DNA of 64,000 nt from Pandoraea commovens (GCF_902459615.1 NZ_CABPSA010000001.1:248001-312000); one strand, 5' to 3'; positions 16,708-25,500 are shown, counted from the first letter of the stretch. Program-made: numbers and translations. The notes: a model not told the origin generated them from the letters alone.

Positions 16708-17658
16708 ATGAATGGACCGACTTCCCCGAAATCACCCCTGCACTTGCCCGCCCGCGTGTACGTCGCCATCGACCCGTATGGCGCGTCGGAACATGCCGTT
16801 GCCGTTGCGAGACGGGTTATCGCGACCTCGGGCGCGGTTCGTCTCGTGAGTGTCGCGGAGAACCCACTCACACATGTGCCTGCAGGATCGCTCGTGGGCG
16901 ACGCGCTGAATGCTGCGCGCGCAGAACTGTCGGAGAAGGCGCACGAAGCGGTTGTCGCCGCCAGCGGCGTTTTTGCTCAACGCGACGTGCATGTCGAAAC
17001 GCAGACCATCGACCTGTCTCAGCACGGTGGCGATGTCGCGCATGCACTGGTCGAGGACGCGCGAGCGTGGCACGCGGAACTGATCGTGCTTGGTGCGCGC
17101 CAGCACCATGGTTTGGTGCGCTGGATCGAGGGCGCCGTTTCGGAACCGCTGGCGCGACTTGCCGAGTGCCCAGTCCTCGTCGTCCCCGAAAACTGTTCGG
17201 ATAAGGCTGGCCATTCGCTCAATCGCTTGCTTTTCGCCGTGGACGGCAGCGATCAGGCTGCGCAGGCAATGCGCTTTGGCCTGCGGTTTGCCACGAGCAC
17301 CACACATGCCCGCGCAATCTATGTGGTGGATTGTGCGGTGCGCCTGAGCGATCTTGCTCCTATCGATATTCTCGAAAACGCATTCGTGGAAGAAGGGACT
17401 CGCGCGCTTGAGGCGGCGAAGTCGAGGCTCGCAGGAACGGTAGCCAGACCTGGCACCGCTCTCATCAGAACAGACCGCACACGGGACGACGTTGCGCACG
17501 CGATCGTCCGGGAGGCAGAGCGCTGGCATGCCGACCTGATCGTGATGGGTACGCATGGGCGACGCGGCATCGTCCGCTGGATGCTTGGCACAGTCGCCGG
17601 ACGCGTTGCGCAGATTGCCCGGACACCTGTTCTGCTCGTACGTGCGCCACACGTGTGA
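16708..17658 (+). CDS. Tandem universal stress protein
   Basis: A 316-residue protein made of two UspA folds, about 12-150 and 160-312. Each ends in the ATP-binding loop pattern, e.g. VLGARQHHGLVRWIEGAVSEPLARLAECPVLVV and VMGTHGRRGIVRWMLGTVAGRVAQIARTPVLLV (G-x2-G-x9-G-S/T type). The second domain keeps the full GTHGRRG motif and probably binds ATP; the first is degenerate (GARQHHG). Universal stress proteins of this type support survival when growth stops. An FNR box lies upstream. It is the first of eight Usp genes in the window. Confidence 0.9.
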   Translation: MNGPTSPKSPLHLPARVYVAIDPYGASEHAVAVARRVIATSGAVRLVSVAENPLTHVPAGSLVGDALNAARAELSEKAHEAVVAASGVFAQRDVHVETQTIDLSQHGGDVAHALVEDARAWHAELIVLGARQHHGLVRWIEGAVSEPLARLAECPVLVVPENCSDKAGHSLNRLLFAVDGSDQAAQAMRFGLRFATSTTHARAIYVVDCAVRLSDLAPIDILENAFVEEGTRALEAAKSRLAGTVARPGTALIRTDRTRDDVAHAIVREAERWHADLIVMGTHGRRGIVRWMLGTVAGRVAQIARTPVLLVRAPHV

Positions 17659-17690
17659 CGCCTCCGACATCGCTCCCTACGACACGATCA

Positions 17691-17704
17691 TTGACGAGCG
17701 TCAA
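17691..17704 (+). promoter_or_regulatory. FNR box upstream of BON-domain gene
   Basis: TTGACGAGCGTCAA fits TTGAY-N4-RTCAA exactly. TAGCTT at 17726-17731 is a plausible -10, which sets the start near 17738 and the box centre at -41. The gene served is the BON protein at 17798. Confidence 0.7.
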
Positions 17705-17797
17705 TCCCGCCGAGCCCCGATGGATTAGCTTGAATCGTGGGGAGGTGGTGTCACCGATGTGGGTCGCGCCACCTCCGGTCAAAACCAGGAGGTTGGG

Positions 17798-18454
17798 ATG
17801 AAAGGCGATCTTCAATTGAAGAAGGACGTGGAGCAGGAACTGGAATGGGATCCTGCCATCAACGCAGCGGACATCGGTGTAGAAGTCCACGACGGTATCG
17901 TCACGCTGTCGGGCCATCTGCGAAGCTACGCAGAAAAACTCGCGACAAAGCGGGCGACGCAGCGTGTCGAAGGCGTGCGGGCCGTGGTCGTCGAATTGGT
18001 GGTAGCGGTACCCAACGAACACCGACGCACCGACGCGGACATCGCGAGCGCCGCGCGCACCGTATTGCTTTGGAGCGCAGGCCTGTCCGAGCGTGCCGTA
18101 CAGGTCACGGTCGAAAAAGGGTGCGTCACGCTCACAGGGGAAGTCGACTGGGGCTATCAGATGCTGGCGGCGGAAAAGGTCGTCGCGCACCTTCGCGGTG
18201 TCAACACTGTCTTCAACGATATCCGCATCAAGCGCCGTACGGCACCGACCGACATCACAAGCAAAATCGAATCGGCGCTCAGGCGGCACGCCGAAGAAGA
18301 TGCACGACACATCTCCGTTCAGGTCGCCGACGGCACCGTCACCTTGTGCGGGAATGTCAGCTCTTTGGACGAGAAGACGATGGCGTGTAACGCTGCATGG
18401 TCCGCCCCCGGCGTGCGACACGTGATCGACAAATTGTCCGTTGGCCGCCCATAG
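17798..18454 (+). CDS. Three-BON-domain protein
   Basis: A 218-residue protein with three BON repeats (about 3-70, 78-145 and 150-217); each contains the turn DGIVTLSG, KGCVTLTG or DGTVTLCG. BON domains bind phospholipid or help keep the envelope intact (as in OsmY and Kbp). There is no signal peptide, unlike OsmY, so it is probably cytoplasmic. ATG 17798 follows CCAGGAGG. A close paralogue of the same layout lies at 27603-28256. The FNR box at 17691 indicates induction without oxygen. Confidence 0.88.
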   Translation: MKGDLQLKKDVEQELEWDPAINAADIGVEVHDGIVTLSGHLRSYAEKLATKRATQRVEGVRAVVVELVVAVPNEHRRTDADIASAARTVLLWSAGLSERAVQVTVEKGCVTLTGEVDWGYQMLAAEKVVAHLRGVNTVFNDIRIKRRTAPTDITSKIESALRRHAEEDARHISVQVADGTVTLCGNVSSLDEKTMACNAAWSAPGVRHVIDKLSVGRP

Positions 18455-18501
18455 GCGCGGCTTCAGCCGGTTGCATCGTCACGCTTCCAAGGAGAATTGC
18501 G

Positions 18502-18975
18502 ATGATCAGATTTGTTGCCCTCATGTTTTTGCTGTCCTGGCTTCCGGGCTTATGGATGGCAGACAATGCCGTATCAGCCCCCATCGCGACACAAGAGAAA
18601 TCGTCGGATGTCACCTATATCACCGGCGGTATCGGTGAGGACGAAGTCAGACAATTCCGCGAGGCGGCCGCCGGGTACAACCTACGGATGACGTTCGCAA
18701 CGACCTCCGGCAGCTATCTGTCGGATGTGGATGTCATGATCTCCGATGCCGCTGGGCACTCGATACTCACCGTGAGAACCGAAGGCCCGTTCCTGTTCGT
18801 CAAATTGCCACCTGGGCGTTACGGCGTTGCGGCCCAAGTGCCGCAAATGACCGAGCACCGCAACGTTCGTGTTCCCACCCGGGGGAGCGTGGAATTGAAT
18901 TTCCATTGGGATATCCCTGACTATCTCGGTGATTTGCACCTTTGCGCGAACTGCCCGAAGCCGTTGAAACGCTGA
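18502..18975 (+). CDS. Secreted carboxypeptidase-regulatory-like domain protein
   Basis: A 157-residue protein with a signal peptide (FVALMFLLSWLPGLWMADNAVSA) and one beta-sandwich resembling the CarboxypepD_reg/transthyretin-like fold: SDVDVMISDAAGHSILTVRTEGPFLFV then LPPGRYGVAAQVP. Such domains serve as binding or structural modules in the periplasm; no catalytic site is present. ATG 18502 has AAGGAG upstream. It follows the BON gene by 47 bases and is likely co-transcribed with it. A CANCP motif sits near the C-terminus. Confidence 0.7.
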   Translation: MIRFVALMFLLSWLPGLWMADNAVSAPIATQEKSSDVTYITGGIGEDEVRQFREAAAGYNLRMTFATTSGSYLSDVDVMISDAAGHSILTVRTEGPFLFVKLPPGRYGVAAQVPQMTEHRNVRVPTRGSVELNFHWDIPDYLGDLHLCANCPKPLKR

Positions 18976-18996
18976 TGGCAGGCGAAGCATGTCGTT

Positions 18997-19010
18997 TTGA
19001 TGTGGGTCAT
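18997..19010 (+). promoter_or_regulatory. FNR-like box upstream of the 19102 operon
   Basis: TTGATGTGGGTCAT differs from the consensus only at the last base. TATACA at 19033-19038 is a good -10 and gives a start near 19045, placing the box at -41.5. This suggests a second promoter for the 19102-rhomboid-Usp genes. Confidence 0.6.
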
Positions 19011-19101
19011 GGCGAGGGGCGTACGCGGGATCTATACATGTCAGATAACCCAAGGCGCAATGCATTTCGTTGCAAGGCGCACAACACCTTCCGGAGATTC
19101 C

Positions 19102-19455
19102 ATGTCGTCCATTCAGCAGCGATACAAAGGTTTCGAGATTGAAGCGCAGGCCAAACTCGTCGGCCCGGGCGGTTATACCGTTCCAAGCACGGAGCGCCGC
19201 TATATGCCCGTCGCCGTATTGCGTGGTATCGGCGTCGAGGGCGGCAACGCTCAGAGCCAGCACCGCGATGCTGTCGTGTCGGAAGGCGTCGTCATACACA
19301 TCCGGCTGAGCAAGCGCTTGGATACCGATCCCTTTCGAGCGATTCAGGTCGCTGTTGCCTATGCGCGTGGCGTGATCGATGCGATGCCTGCGACTGAATT
19401 CGACATGGCATTCATGGCACCAGTCCCCATCCCGATGCCCCGCGTGCTTCATTGA
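19102..19455 (+). CDS. Small conserved protein of unknown function
   Basis: A 117-residue soluble protein with an internal beta-rich pattern: YKGFEIEAQAKLVGPGGYTVPSTERRYMPVAVLRGIG, then a helix (DTDPFRAIQVAVAYARGVIDAM). No signal peptide or membrane segment. ATG 19102 follows CCGGAG. It is 18 bases upstream of the rhomboid gene and shares the FNR-like promoter at 18997. I do not recognise a named family; the location argues for a stress role under low oxygen. Confidence 0.6.
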   Translation: MSSIQQRYKGFEIEAQAKLVGPGGYTVPSTERRYMPVAVLRGIGVEGGNAQSQHRDAVVSEGVVIHIRLSKRLDTDPFRAIQVAVAYARGVIDAMPATEFDMAFMAPVPIPMPRVLH

Positions 19456-19473
19456 TGGACGTGAAGAAATGCC

Positions 19474-20103
19474 ATGACCCAACTCATCATCCTGATCAAT
19501 GTCGTGGCATTTTTGCTCCAGCTGGCCGTGGGTGATCCCGCCATCGATGCGCTTGGGCTTTGGCCATTGAGGGCCGCCTCGTCGAGTATTGCGCATGCCC
19601 CCGGCGCCCCATACGCAGTAGCTCCATTTCACGTGTGGCAGCTCCTGACTTACAGCCTGCTTCACTCGGGATGGGTCCATCTCGCGTTCAACATGTGGGG
19701 GCTTTATCTCTTTGGCAGGGATATCGAGAACGAAATTGGGGCGATGCGCCTGCTCGCGCTCTATGTCGGTAGCGCAATCAGCGCCGGGCTCACGCAACTG
19801 CTGGTCACGTCACTGATCTTTCCGTCTCCCTACCCGACCGTGGGAGCCTCCGGCGGTGTTTTCGGTCTGCTCTTCGCCTTTGCCGTTTTGTTTCCACGCA
19901 GGACTGTCATTCTGCTGATACCGCCCATCCCCTTGCCCGCGTGGCTGTTCGCCACGCTCTATGGAATCGCCGAGTTGGCCGTGGGCGTTTCCGGGACACT
20001 CAACGGCATTGCGCACTTTGCTCACGTGGGGGGAATGCTGGGAAGTGCGCTGTTGATGCTGTACTGGCGGCAATACAACCGAGAGCAGCGCGCCCGCGGG
20101 TGA
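19474..20103 (+). CDS. Rhomboid intramembrane serine protease
   Basis: A 209-residue six-helix membrane protein with the rhomboid hallmarks: HLAFNMWGLYLFG in helix 2 (His69 and Asn73), GASGGVFG in helix 4 (Ser126 nucleophile) and HFAHVGGMLG in helix 6 (His184). Rhomboids cut other membrane proteins inside or next to the bilayer. All catalytic residues are kept, so it should be active; substrates are unknown. ATG 19474 sits 18 bases past the preceding stop, in an operon with the 117-residue protein and the following Usp gene. Confidence 0.92.
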   Translation: MTQLIILINVVAFLLQLAVGDPAIDALGLWPLRAASSSIAHAPGAPYAVAPFHVWQLLTYSLLHSGWVHLAFNMWGLYLFGRDIENEIGAMRLLALYVGSAISAGLTQLLVTSLIFPSPYPTVGASGGVFGLLFAFAVLFPRRTVILLIPPIPLPAWLFATLYGIAELAVGVSGTLNGIAHFAHVGGMLGSALLMLYWRQYNREQRARG

Positions 20104-20154
20104 AGTCGCCCGCACGACGCGGCTTATACCCTCTTCTGCAACTGAGGTGTCATC

Positions 20155-20616
20155 GTGCTAAAGAAGATTCTGGTGTCGGTCGATGGGAGTCATGCGTCGC
20201 GTCTGGCCATGTTGGAGGCTATCGAAATCGCGCAGCTCAGTCATGCGGAAATCAAGGCCATCTTTATCGTCGACGATAGCGATACGCTGATGGATAACGT
20301 GTATATCGATCGTGCGGGCCTGTTGCGGAGCATGACGGCGTATGGTCAGGACGTCCTGGACACATGTCGTCAGCTGTGCGATTCCGCAGGGGTGCCTTGC
20401 GTGACGGAGATCGTCGGAAAGCCCGTGATGAAAGGCCGCATTGCGCAGACCATTCTTGCTCAGGCCGCCGGCTGGCATGCGGACCTAATCGCGCTGGGGA
20501 CTCACGGACGCCGAGGTCTGGCGCGGCTGGTCGTGGGCAGTGTCGCCCAGGGCGTCGTGAACGCCAGCACAAAGCCGGTATTGCTCATGCGTAGCGGCGA
20601 GGAAGATCAGGTCTGA
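20155..20616 (+). CDS. Single-domain universal stress protein
   Basis: A 153-residue UspA-fold protein beginning KKILVSVDGSHASRLAMLEAI and ending with GTHGRRGLARLVVGSVAQGVVNASTKPVLLM, the complete ATP-binding loop. Start is GTG 20155. It closes the rhomboid operon, and its 3' end nearly touches the converging broken nitroreductase gene (two bases apart). Confidence 0.9.
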   Translation: MLKKILVSVDGSHASRLAMLEAIEIAQLSHAEIKAIFIVDDSDTLMDNVYIDRAGLLRSMTAYGQDVLDTCRQLCDSAGVPCVTEIVGKPVMKGRIAQTILAQAAGWHADLIALGTHGRRGLARLVVGSVAQGVVNASTKPVLLMRSGEEDQV

Positions 20617-20618
20617 GC

Positions 20619-21272
20619 TCAGACAGTCGCGCCCGCGTGCCCGATCGTCTGGGCGAGCACCGGGATTTCGCTTTCATTCAGCGACATGGCGCCAGCGAGC
20701 AGACGCGGGTTCAGCCAGCCCCTGACGACACAAGCCAGCCCGACAGCCGCGCAGTACAGCGAGACGTTCTGCGAAATCGCACCGATCGCCACACCAGCGA
20801 ACGTGTCGCGTTGCTCGGCAGGAAACTGATCTGCACGGAAATGGTTGACGACGTAGACGAGGTCCAACGGGGCGTCCCCGACGAAGTCCTGATACCCGGT
20901 CAGATTTCGGGCATCCACCGCACGCTTGAGCCGTAGCTCGTGCGACATGGGGTCGTACCGGTAGACCCCTTCCGGCAACGCTGCATAAATGTCGATTTCA
21001 TGCACGCCACGAGCAGAGGGTGCCGTGCGTCCACCGGTATCCGCGCGATTGATCCCATTGGCGGCTCACAAGAGGTCGCCGAGTTGCTGTGGCGAAAGCG
21101 AAGCCTGCGAGAATTCGCGTGTCGTTCTGCGCCGTGCCAGCGCGACCATCAGAGATGCCCCATCGCCAAGGTCCGGTGAGGGAAGATCGATGATGTCCGG
21201 GGATCCGGTCACCGAAGTCGGTACAGTCGGGGCGGGGACGATTTCGTAGGGAAAGCGATGAAGGTCGTTCAT
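20619..21272 (-). pseudogene. Nitroreductase family protein interrupted by an in-frame TGA
   Basis: The intact frame would encode about 217 residues of a SagB/ThcOx-like nitroreductase. The N-terminal part (ALARRRTTREFSQASLSPQQLGDLL) ends at TGA 21068-21066, and the same frame continues ANGINRADTGGRTAPSARG, then HEIDIYAALPEGVYRYDP and RDTFAGVAIGAISQNVSLYCAAVGLACVVRGW to 20619. Relatives have a Trp at the stop position (LLWAANGINR), so TGG to TGA explains it. These enzymes reduce nitro or quinone groups with FMN. ATG 21272 starts the frame, 54 bases after the BCAM0308-type gene. The stop may be a real recent mutation, a sequencing error or readthrough. Confidence 0.8.
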
Positions 21273-21325
21273 GATCTGAATCCGTCGATGGATGGCGTCC
21301 GGGTGCGCGCGCGGACGCCTGAAAT

Positions 21326-21832
21326 TTACGGACGATGCCAACGCACACGTAACTCGGACTGGCCGTGACCATAGTCGAAATGGAGCTTGCCTCCGTAGGC
21401 ACGGTGAATCGCCGTGGCGATATCACGCGCGGCATGCACGCCGGTCGTGGTAATGGCGGTCCCCGATTCATCCGACGCGATCTTCATCACACGCTCCATG
21501 GCATGCTCACGCTGCAATCGTTGCGCCCGATGCGCGACAAGGCCGAGAATTTCGGCACGGTGCGTCACCTCGAAATCGCCTTCGAGCATGAGGCGTGCGG
21601 CAGGAACGCCATCAGCGATACGATGGCATGCGGAACATGTCAGCGACGTCGTCCCCGGTGGTATGGCACGCCATTGCCAACGCCCCCGCATATAGACGGC
21701 GTGACAGCCGGGGCAAACCGCCAGGGCGGGCGCCGCGTCGGGTTGCTGGTAGCTGTCCGGGAGATTCGCATCGGGAAAATGGTCCCAAGTCACAGGTCGA
21801 ACCGTGGTCGAACGGGCTCTGAATTTCATCAT
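21326..21832 (-). CDS. BCAM0308-type zinc-ribbon protein
   Basis: A 168-residue soluble protein with two Cys pairs forming a probable zinc ribbon: CPGCHAVY (near residue 40) and CSACHRIAD (near 66). The rest is alpha/beta with GDFEVTHRAEILGLVAHRAQ and a C-terminal RVRWHRP. It matches the protein group named after a gene of the B. cenocepacia low-oxygen locus; molecular role is unknown. Two starts are close (ATG 21832 and ATG 21829), both behind CAGGAG. It heads an operon with the nitroreductase gene. An FNR-like box lies at 21960-21973. Confidence 0.78.
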   Translation of the reverse strand: MMKFRARSTTVRPVTWDHFPDANLPDSYQQPDAAPALAVCPGCHAVYMRGRWQWRAIPPGTTSLTCSACHRIADGVPAARLMLEGDFEVTHRAEILGLVAHRAQRLQREHAMERVMKIASDESGTAITTTGVHAARDIATAIHRAYGGKLHFDYGHGQSELRVRWHRP

Positions 21833-21959
21833 GCAACTCCTGAAAATACCGGCCGTGGGGCGCGCTGTGGGCCCACGTCCGGTGAGTAGAGAGGCCGCTG
21901 CCGGAAGCCCCGCAGAGACGATCAATATGTCAACGGTAGCTGTTCATTGCGCTCGCGCC

Positions 21960-21973
21960 TTGGCCTGAATCAA
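21960..21973 (-). promoter_or_regulatory. FNR-like box upstream of the BCAM0308-type gene
   Basis: TTGGCCTGAATCAA has one mismatch to TTGAY-N4-RTCAA. On the minus strand TACCGT (21938-21933) gives a start near 21926, with the box at about -41. The match is weaker than elsewhere but the spacing is right. Confidence 0.5.
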
Positions 21974-22019
21974 ACTCTGTGCACGCCGTCCGGACCTTCA
22001 TCGAACATGCGCTTTCGCG

Positions 22020-23291
22020 CTATCGGGGTAATGCGTCACGGTCGTATTGATTTCTGGGGTTCCACAGCATCCAACCGTCCGTCTGCTCAGACTCGGCAGC
22101 CTTGATCTGCGCCTGAATCTCCAACGGGCCGAACGCTTTGCGATCGAAGGCGTAATCACGGAACGCCTGCAACCACGGCCGGAATCTCACGCCTGGCAGT
22201 CCGGAGCGCCGGATAGCTTCACTGAGCGAGCGCGAGACGATTTCGCCGGGATGCTCGGTCGGCTTGCGGCAACCGGGAAGTCCCCATGTGAACCCCGAGG
22301 GGTAAAGCATGGGGGAGATGTAATCCACGCGACTACCGAATGTCTCAAGTTGCTGGCCGATGTCGGTGTCGTTCAGGTTCCAGCACACGTAGCCGAAGAT
22401 GTCGACGGACGTGTACACGCCATAGCGCGTGAGGCGTTCTTGCGCCGCATCGAGAAAGCCCGTAATGGCGGCCACCCGGTGGGCCTCGGTGTTGGGTTCG
22501 TGAAATTGCAGCCCCGCCGCATCGGGGAATCTCAGATAGTCGAACTGGATCTCATCGAATCCCATGCGCGCCGCCTCTTCCGCTAGATCGAGATTGTGTG
22601 ACCAGACGACCGGTAACGTTGGATCAAGCCATCGCAGTTGTTCGTGGTCGCGCCAGACATCGCCGTGAGCGTTGCGCACGGCCCACTCCGGGCGTACCTG
22701 CGCCAAAGGATCGTCCTTGAAGACGACGATTCGCGCGATGAGGTAGAGTCCGCGCGCATGCAGCACCTTCACCAGACCGGGAAGGTCCGCGACGTGCGGC
22801 GCGTTCCTCGGGATGTACGCCTGAGCGCCGATATGTCCGCGCGCGACACTTTGGTATGGCGTCACGCCACGATCCCCCTTCAGATCGATGACCAAAGCGT
22901 TGATGACCGTGGTGTCCGTGAGTGCAAGCGCTGCCGCCAGCAGCGTCCGGCTCGAGACGCCGTAGGCTGATAGATAGACGGCCTTCGGACGAAACGCCGT
23001 CATCGTCACGACCATGCCGCCCTTCCCCGGCTGCGCGATCGGCACCGCTACGCGCAAGAACCCCGGCGCCTTTACCGTTAGCGTCGCGACTTCGGCACCC
23101 ACGTCGGAGATCGTGAACGATCCGTCCTTCGCAGTCATCGCCACCTGCTCTCCCGCAACGACGATTGCGCCCGCTATGGGTTGCCGTGTTCTGGCGTCCA
23201 CGACCATGCCCGACGCAGCGTTTGCGGCGAGTGACGCCAGCGTCAGCAGGCAGATCAGTATTGCGCCGACGCGCTTCACCTGACTAGTCAT
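22020..23291 (-). CDS. Secreted putative glycoside hydrolase (DUF4015-like) with N-terminal regulatory fold
   Basis: A 423-residue protein: signal peptide (ILICLLTLASLAANA), a carboxypeptidase-regulatory-like beta domain (about 28-100: VVDARTRQPIAGAIVVAGE) and a TIM-barrel resembling the DUF4015 putative glycoside hydrolases (about 110-420). Barrel landmarks include NALVIDLKGDRG, GLYLIARIVVFKDDPLA, GFDEIQFDYLRFPD (likely catalytic Asp or Glu region), YTSVDIFGY and DYISPMLYPSGF. The family is predicted to cut polysaccharides; no substrate is established. The start ATG 23291 is set by the signal peptide; the longer frame lacks support and the ribosome site is weak. Confidence 0.8.
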   Translation of the reverse strand: MTSQVKRVGAILICLLTLASLAANAASGMVVDARTRQPIAGAIVVAGEQVAMTAKDGSFTISDVGAEVATLTVKAPGFLRVAVPIAQPGKGGMVVTMTAFRPKAVYLSAYGVSSRTLLAAALALTDTTVINALVIDLKGDRGVTPYQSVARGHIGAQAYIPRNAPHVADLPGLVKVLHARGLYLIARIVVFKDDPLAQVRPEWAVRNAHGDVWRDHEQLRWLDPTLPVVWSHNLDLAEEAARMGFDEIQFDYLRFPDAAGLQFHEPNTEAHRVAAITGFLDAAQERLTRYGVYTSVDIFGYVCWNLNDTDIGQQLETFGSRVDYISPMLYPSGFTWGLPGCRKPTEHPGEIVSRSLSEAIRRSGLPGVRFRPWLQAFRDYAFDRKAFGPLEIQAQIKAAESEQTDGWMLWNPRNQYDRDALPR

Positions 23292-23592
23292 GATGTGTCT
23301 GCGCTTGCACGAGCATGCGTCGGCACCCCGAGTAGCAACGCCACCGCCGACAACGACAAGGCGAGCCAGCGAGCGCTCAAACGCACCAATGCGGCAACCG
23401 CTTGTCCGCTTGTTGCATCGACACTCATATTTGCGCTCATGGTCGTTGGTATCGCGACGATGCCTCATCGCTGCATGCGTGTGAGCGCCCAGCGTGCTGC
23501 CGCGTGTGAGTCGTATAGAAAGGCGGCGTGCCGGAGGGGGGCTTGCGCCGCCCTCCGCCCCAATCATGGGAGAACCGCTTGCACGCTGCGAT
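23292..23592. other. Intergenic region upstream of the glycoside hydrolase
   Basis: About 300 bases with no convincing gene. A GC-rich self-complementary patch at about 23533-23557 (GGAGGG...CCCTCC) could act as a terminator for hsp20, which is transcribed toward it, but no T-run follows. No FNR-like box was found here. Confidence 0.35.
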
Positions 23593-24021
23593 TCACTGAA
23601 TCATCAGTTGACGCTCGCCCGCATCGGCGCGTTTCGGTAATACCAGTTCCAGCACGCCGTCGCGGTAATTTGCTTGCGCCTTGTCTTTGTCGACACTTTG
23701 CGACAGCGAAAAGCTGCGATACATATCGCCTTCGTAACGCTCGCGATGGACGAAGTTGCCGTTGTCCTTCTTTTCCGTCGAATCGCTGAAGTGGGCGCTG
23801 ATGGAAACTTGATTGCCATCCAGCGCCACTTTGATGTTTTCCTTGCTCACGCCGGGCATGTCGGCGCGAACCGTGAACTGCTTGTCGTCCTCCTCGACGT
23901 CGAGCTTGATCTGCATGCGCTTGCTGCTCTCCAGCGCTAGCGGACGCCAGAAAGCGTTGCGGAAGAAATTCTCGAAAGGTTCATCGATGCCCAGCGGATC
24001 GAATCGGGTAAGGTTTGCCAT
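23593..24021 (-). CDS. Hsp20/alpha-crystallin small heat-shock protein
   Basis: A 142-residue protein with an N-terminal arm (RFDPLGIDEPFENFFRNAF) and an alpha-crystallin domain from about 38: IKLDVEEDDKQFTVRADMPGVSKENIKVALDGNQVSISA, ending YRDGVLELVLPKR and a short tail. Small heat-shock proteins form oligomers that hold unfolded proteins. ATG 24021 follows TGGAG. The FNR box at 24112 with a TATACA element gives a low-oxygen promoter. No heat-shock sigma factor promoter was obvious. Confidence 0.92.
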   Translation of the reverse strand: MANLTRFDPLGIDEPFENFFRNAFWRPLALESSKRMQIKLDVEEDDKQFTVRADMPGVSKENIKVALDGNQVSISAHFSDSTEKKDNGNFVHRERYEGDMYRSFSLSQSVDKDKAQANYRDGVLELVLPKRADAGERQLMIQ

Positions 24022-24111
24022 GATTAACTCCAAAGGTGATTGATGCGGTGGCGCGCTCCGTTCCCCCCGGCTCGCACCCTTTCTACTGTATAAGCGCGTC
24101 GCGCGCCGCCA

Positions 24112-24125
24112 TTGACCGAAGTCAA
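24112..24125 (-). promoter_or_regulatory. FNR box upstream of hsp20
   Basis: TTGACCGAAGTCAA fits the consensus TTGAY-N4-RTCAA. On the minus strand TATACA (24092-24087) gives a start near 24080, and the box sits at about -39 to -41. It slightly precedes the stop of the adjacent MgtC gene (24140). Confidence 0.7.
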
Positions 24126-24139
24126 GCCGGTGTGCCGCC

Positions 24140-25420
24140 TCAGTGGGAGCCGACTGTGGAAGAAAAAATGTCGGCAAGCCAGATCGCGGCGACGACAAAG
24201 ACAAGTCCTGGCACCACCGTCCTTGCGAATCGCCGCCCCCCCGAAATCGCGGCGACAACACCTTTGGCCAGTGCGTTCGTCGATACACCGGCGAGTATGG
24301 GCAGCGCCGCGCTCTGCATGCCTAGCCGCCCCTGTTCGACGAGCGAAGTGACGCTGGCGGCCACCGAGTGCGCATCGGCCAATCCTCCGGTCATCGCTAC
24401 GACCAGCAAACCGGCGCTCCCATACCATTGCGAAAGTGCACCCGATGCGAGCATGACCAGAGAGACGCTCAATGTCAGGATCAATGCCGACTTCAGGTCG
24501 ATACCTACATCGATAACGGGCATGTCTGCCCCGCTCTGGCGGCTTGCGCGCCACAGTGCCCACAGGGCATAGGCCAGCGCGGTCAGCGCACCGGCGCCAA
24601 GTGGAAAAGCCAGATGGATCAGCACCCCGGGATGGATCGTTCCGATCACGATCCCGAGCTGTATCATTGTCGCAATCGTCGATAACACGGCACCGGCTGC
24701 CGCTGTTGGAAGCCGTTCGGGATTTCGTTTTGCCAGCGCCCCCATGGCGCTGATCGTCGCAATGCTCGAAGCGAATCCCGACACGAAGCCTGTGACGGGC
24801 AGCCCGGCCCGCAGCCCGAGTACACGCTGTGCGATATGTCCGATCAGCGCGACCAGCAACATGACGATCGTGAACCGCCAGATCGTGTAAGGGTTCAGGG
24901 CGTAGAGCCCGTCGATTGGCCGGTCGGGAAGGATGGGAAGAATGACGAGCGCTGCAACGGCGAGCAATAGCGCGTCCTGCAAGTCGCCCTCGGTAATGAC
25001 GCCTGTCACGAAACGGTGGAGGTGAAATCGCACCTGTAGCACGCATGCCACGGCCACACCGAGCGCGACGCTGAGTTCCGGTGCCCGTTGAGCCAGTGCG
25101 CCGAGCGTCAGGGTAAGGAGTAGCGCGACTTCCGTCGTCAGTCCGGGGTCGTCGTGCGGTCGCAAGTAGGCCACGGCCAGAAGCGCGCTGAGACCGACAG
25201 CCGTCGCGACGACGAACCATACGCCCCCTACCGTCATGGTGACGGTGCCGAGCATGGCGGTCAGTGCGAACGTCCGGATACCCGCTGCGCCACGCTCTCG
25301 TGTCGTGCCTTTGCGCCGCTCACGTTCGGCACCGATCAGCAAACCGATGGCCAGTGCCGTCGCGAACGGTAACAGGTCATGCATGGGTCCGGTCATGAGG
25401 AAATTCGGCACAGTTGCCAC
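24140..25420 (-). CDS. MgtC/SapB plus DUF4010 membrane protein
   Basis: A 426-residue protein of about 12 hydrophobic helices. The first 130 residues carry the MgtC/SapB signature (ALAIGLLIGAERERR and GIRTFALTAMLG), and the rest matches DUF4010 (GFVSGFASSIATISAMGALA, then MTGGLADAHSVAASV). MgtC-type proteins affect magnesium and phosphate balance and ATP synthase; the long fused form is of unknown transport role. GTG 25420 gives the full frame; ATG 25396 or 25384 are alternatives, none with a good ribosome site. Confidence 0.82.
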   Translation of the reverse strand: MATVPNFLMTGPMHDLLPFATALAIGLLIGAERERRKGTTRERGAAGIRTFALTAMLGTVTMTVGGVWFVVATAVGLSALLAVAYLRPHDDPGLTTEVALLLTLTLGALAQRAPELSVALGVAVACVLQVRFHLHRFVTGVITEGDLQDALLLAVAALVILPILPDRPIDGLYALNPYTIWRFTIVMLLVALIGHIAQRVLGLRAGLPVTGFVSGFASSIATISAMGALAKRNPERLPTAAAGAVLSTIATMIQLGIVIGTIHPGVLIHLAFPLGAGALTALAYALWALWRASRQSGADMPVIDVGIDLKSALILTLSVSLVMLASGALSQWYGSAGLLVVAMTGGLADAHSVAASVTSLVEQGRLGMQSAALPILAGVSTNALAKGVVAAISGGRRFARTVVPGLVFVVAAIWLADIFSSTVGSH

Positions 25421-25486
25421 CGTAGTAGCGAGAATGCCTCCAGCTTAGTGGGTGCATGGCGTCGGTGCCCACGCAATGAACCAACA

Positions 25487-25500
25487 TTGATCGAACGCAA
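25487..25500 (+). promoter_or_regulatory. Degenerate FNR-like box upstream of Usp
   Basis: TTGATCGAACGCAA keeps the left half-site and part of the right. TATGCT at 25523-25528 gives a start near 25535 and the box at -41.5. This promoter would lie inside the longest Usp frame (from 25518), supporting the later start at 25575. Confidence 0.5.

Noticed and set aside
21064-21070. TGA as a selenocysteine codon in the nitroreductase
   Set aside because: The family has Trp here, not Cys, and no downstream selenocysteine insertion hairpin was seen.
24024-25220. 398-codon minus-strand frame
   Set aside because: Shadow of the MgtC/DUF4010 gene, with Arg/Gly-rich composition and no domain.
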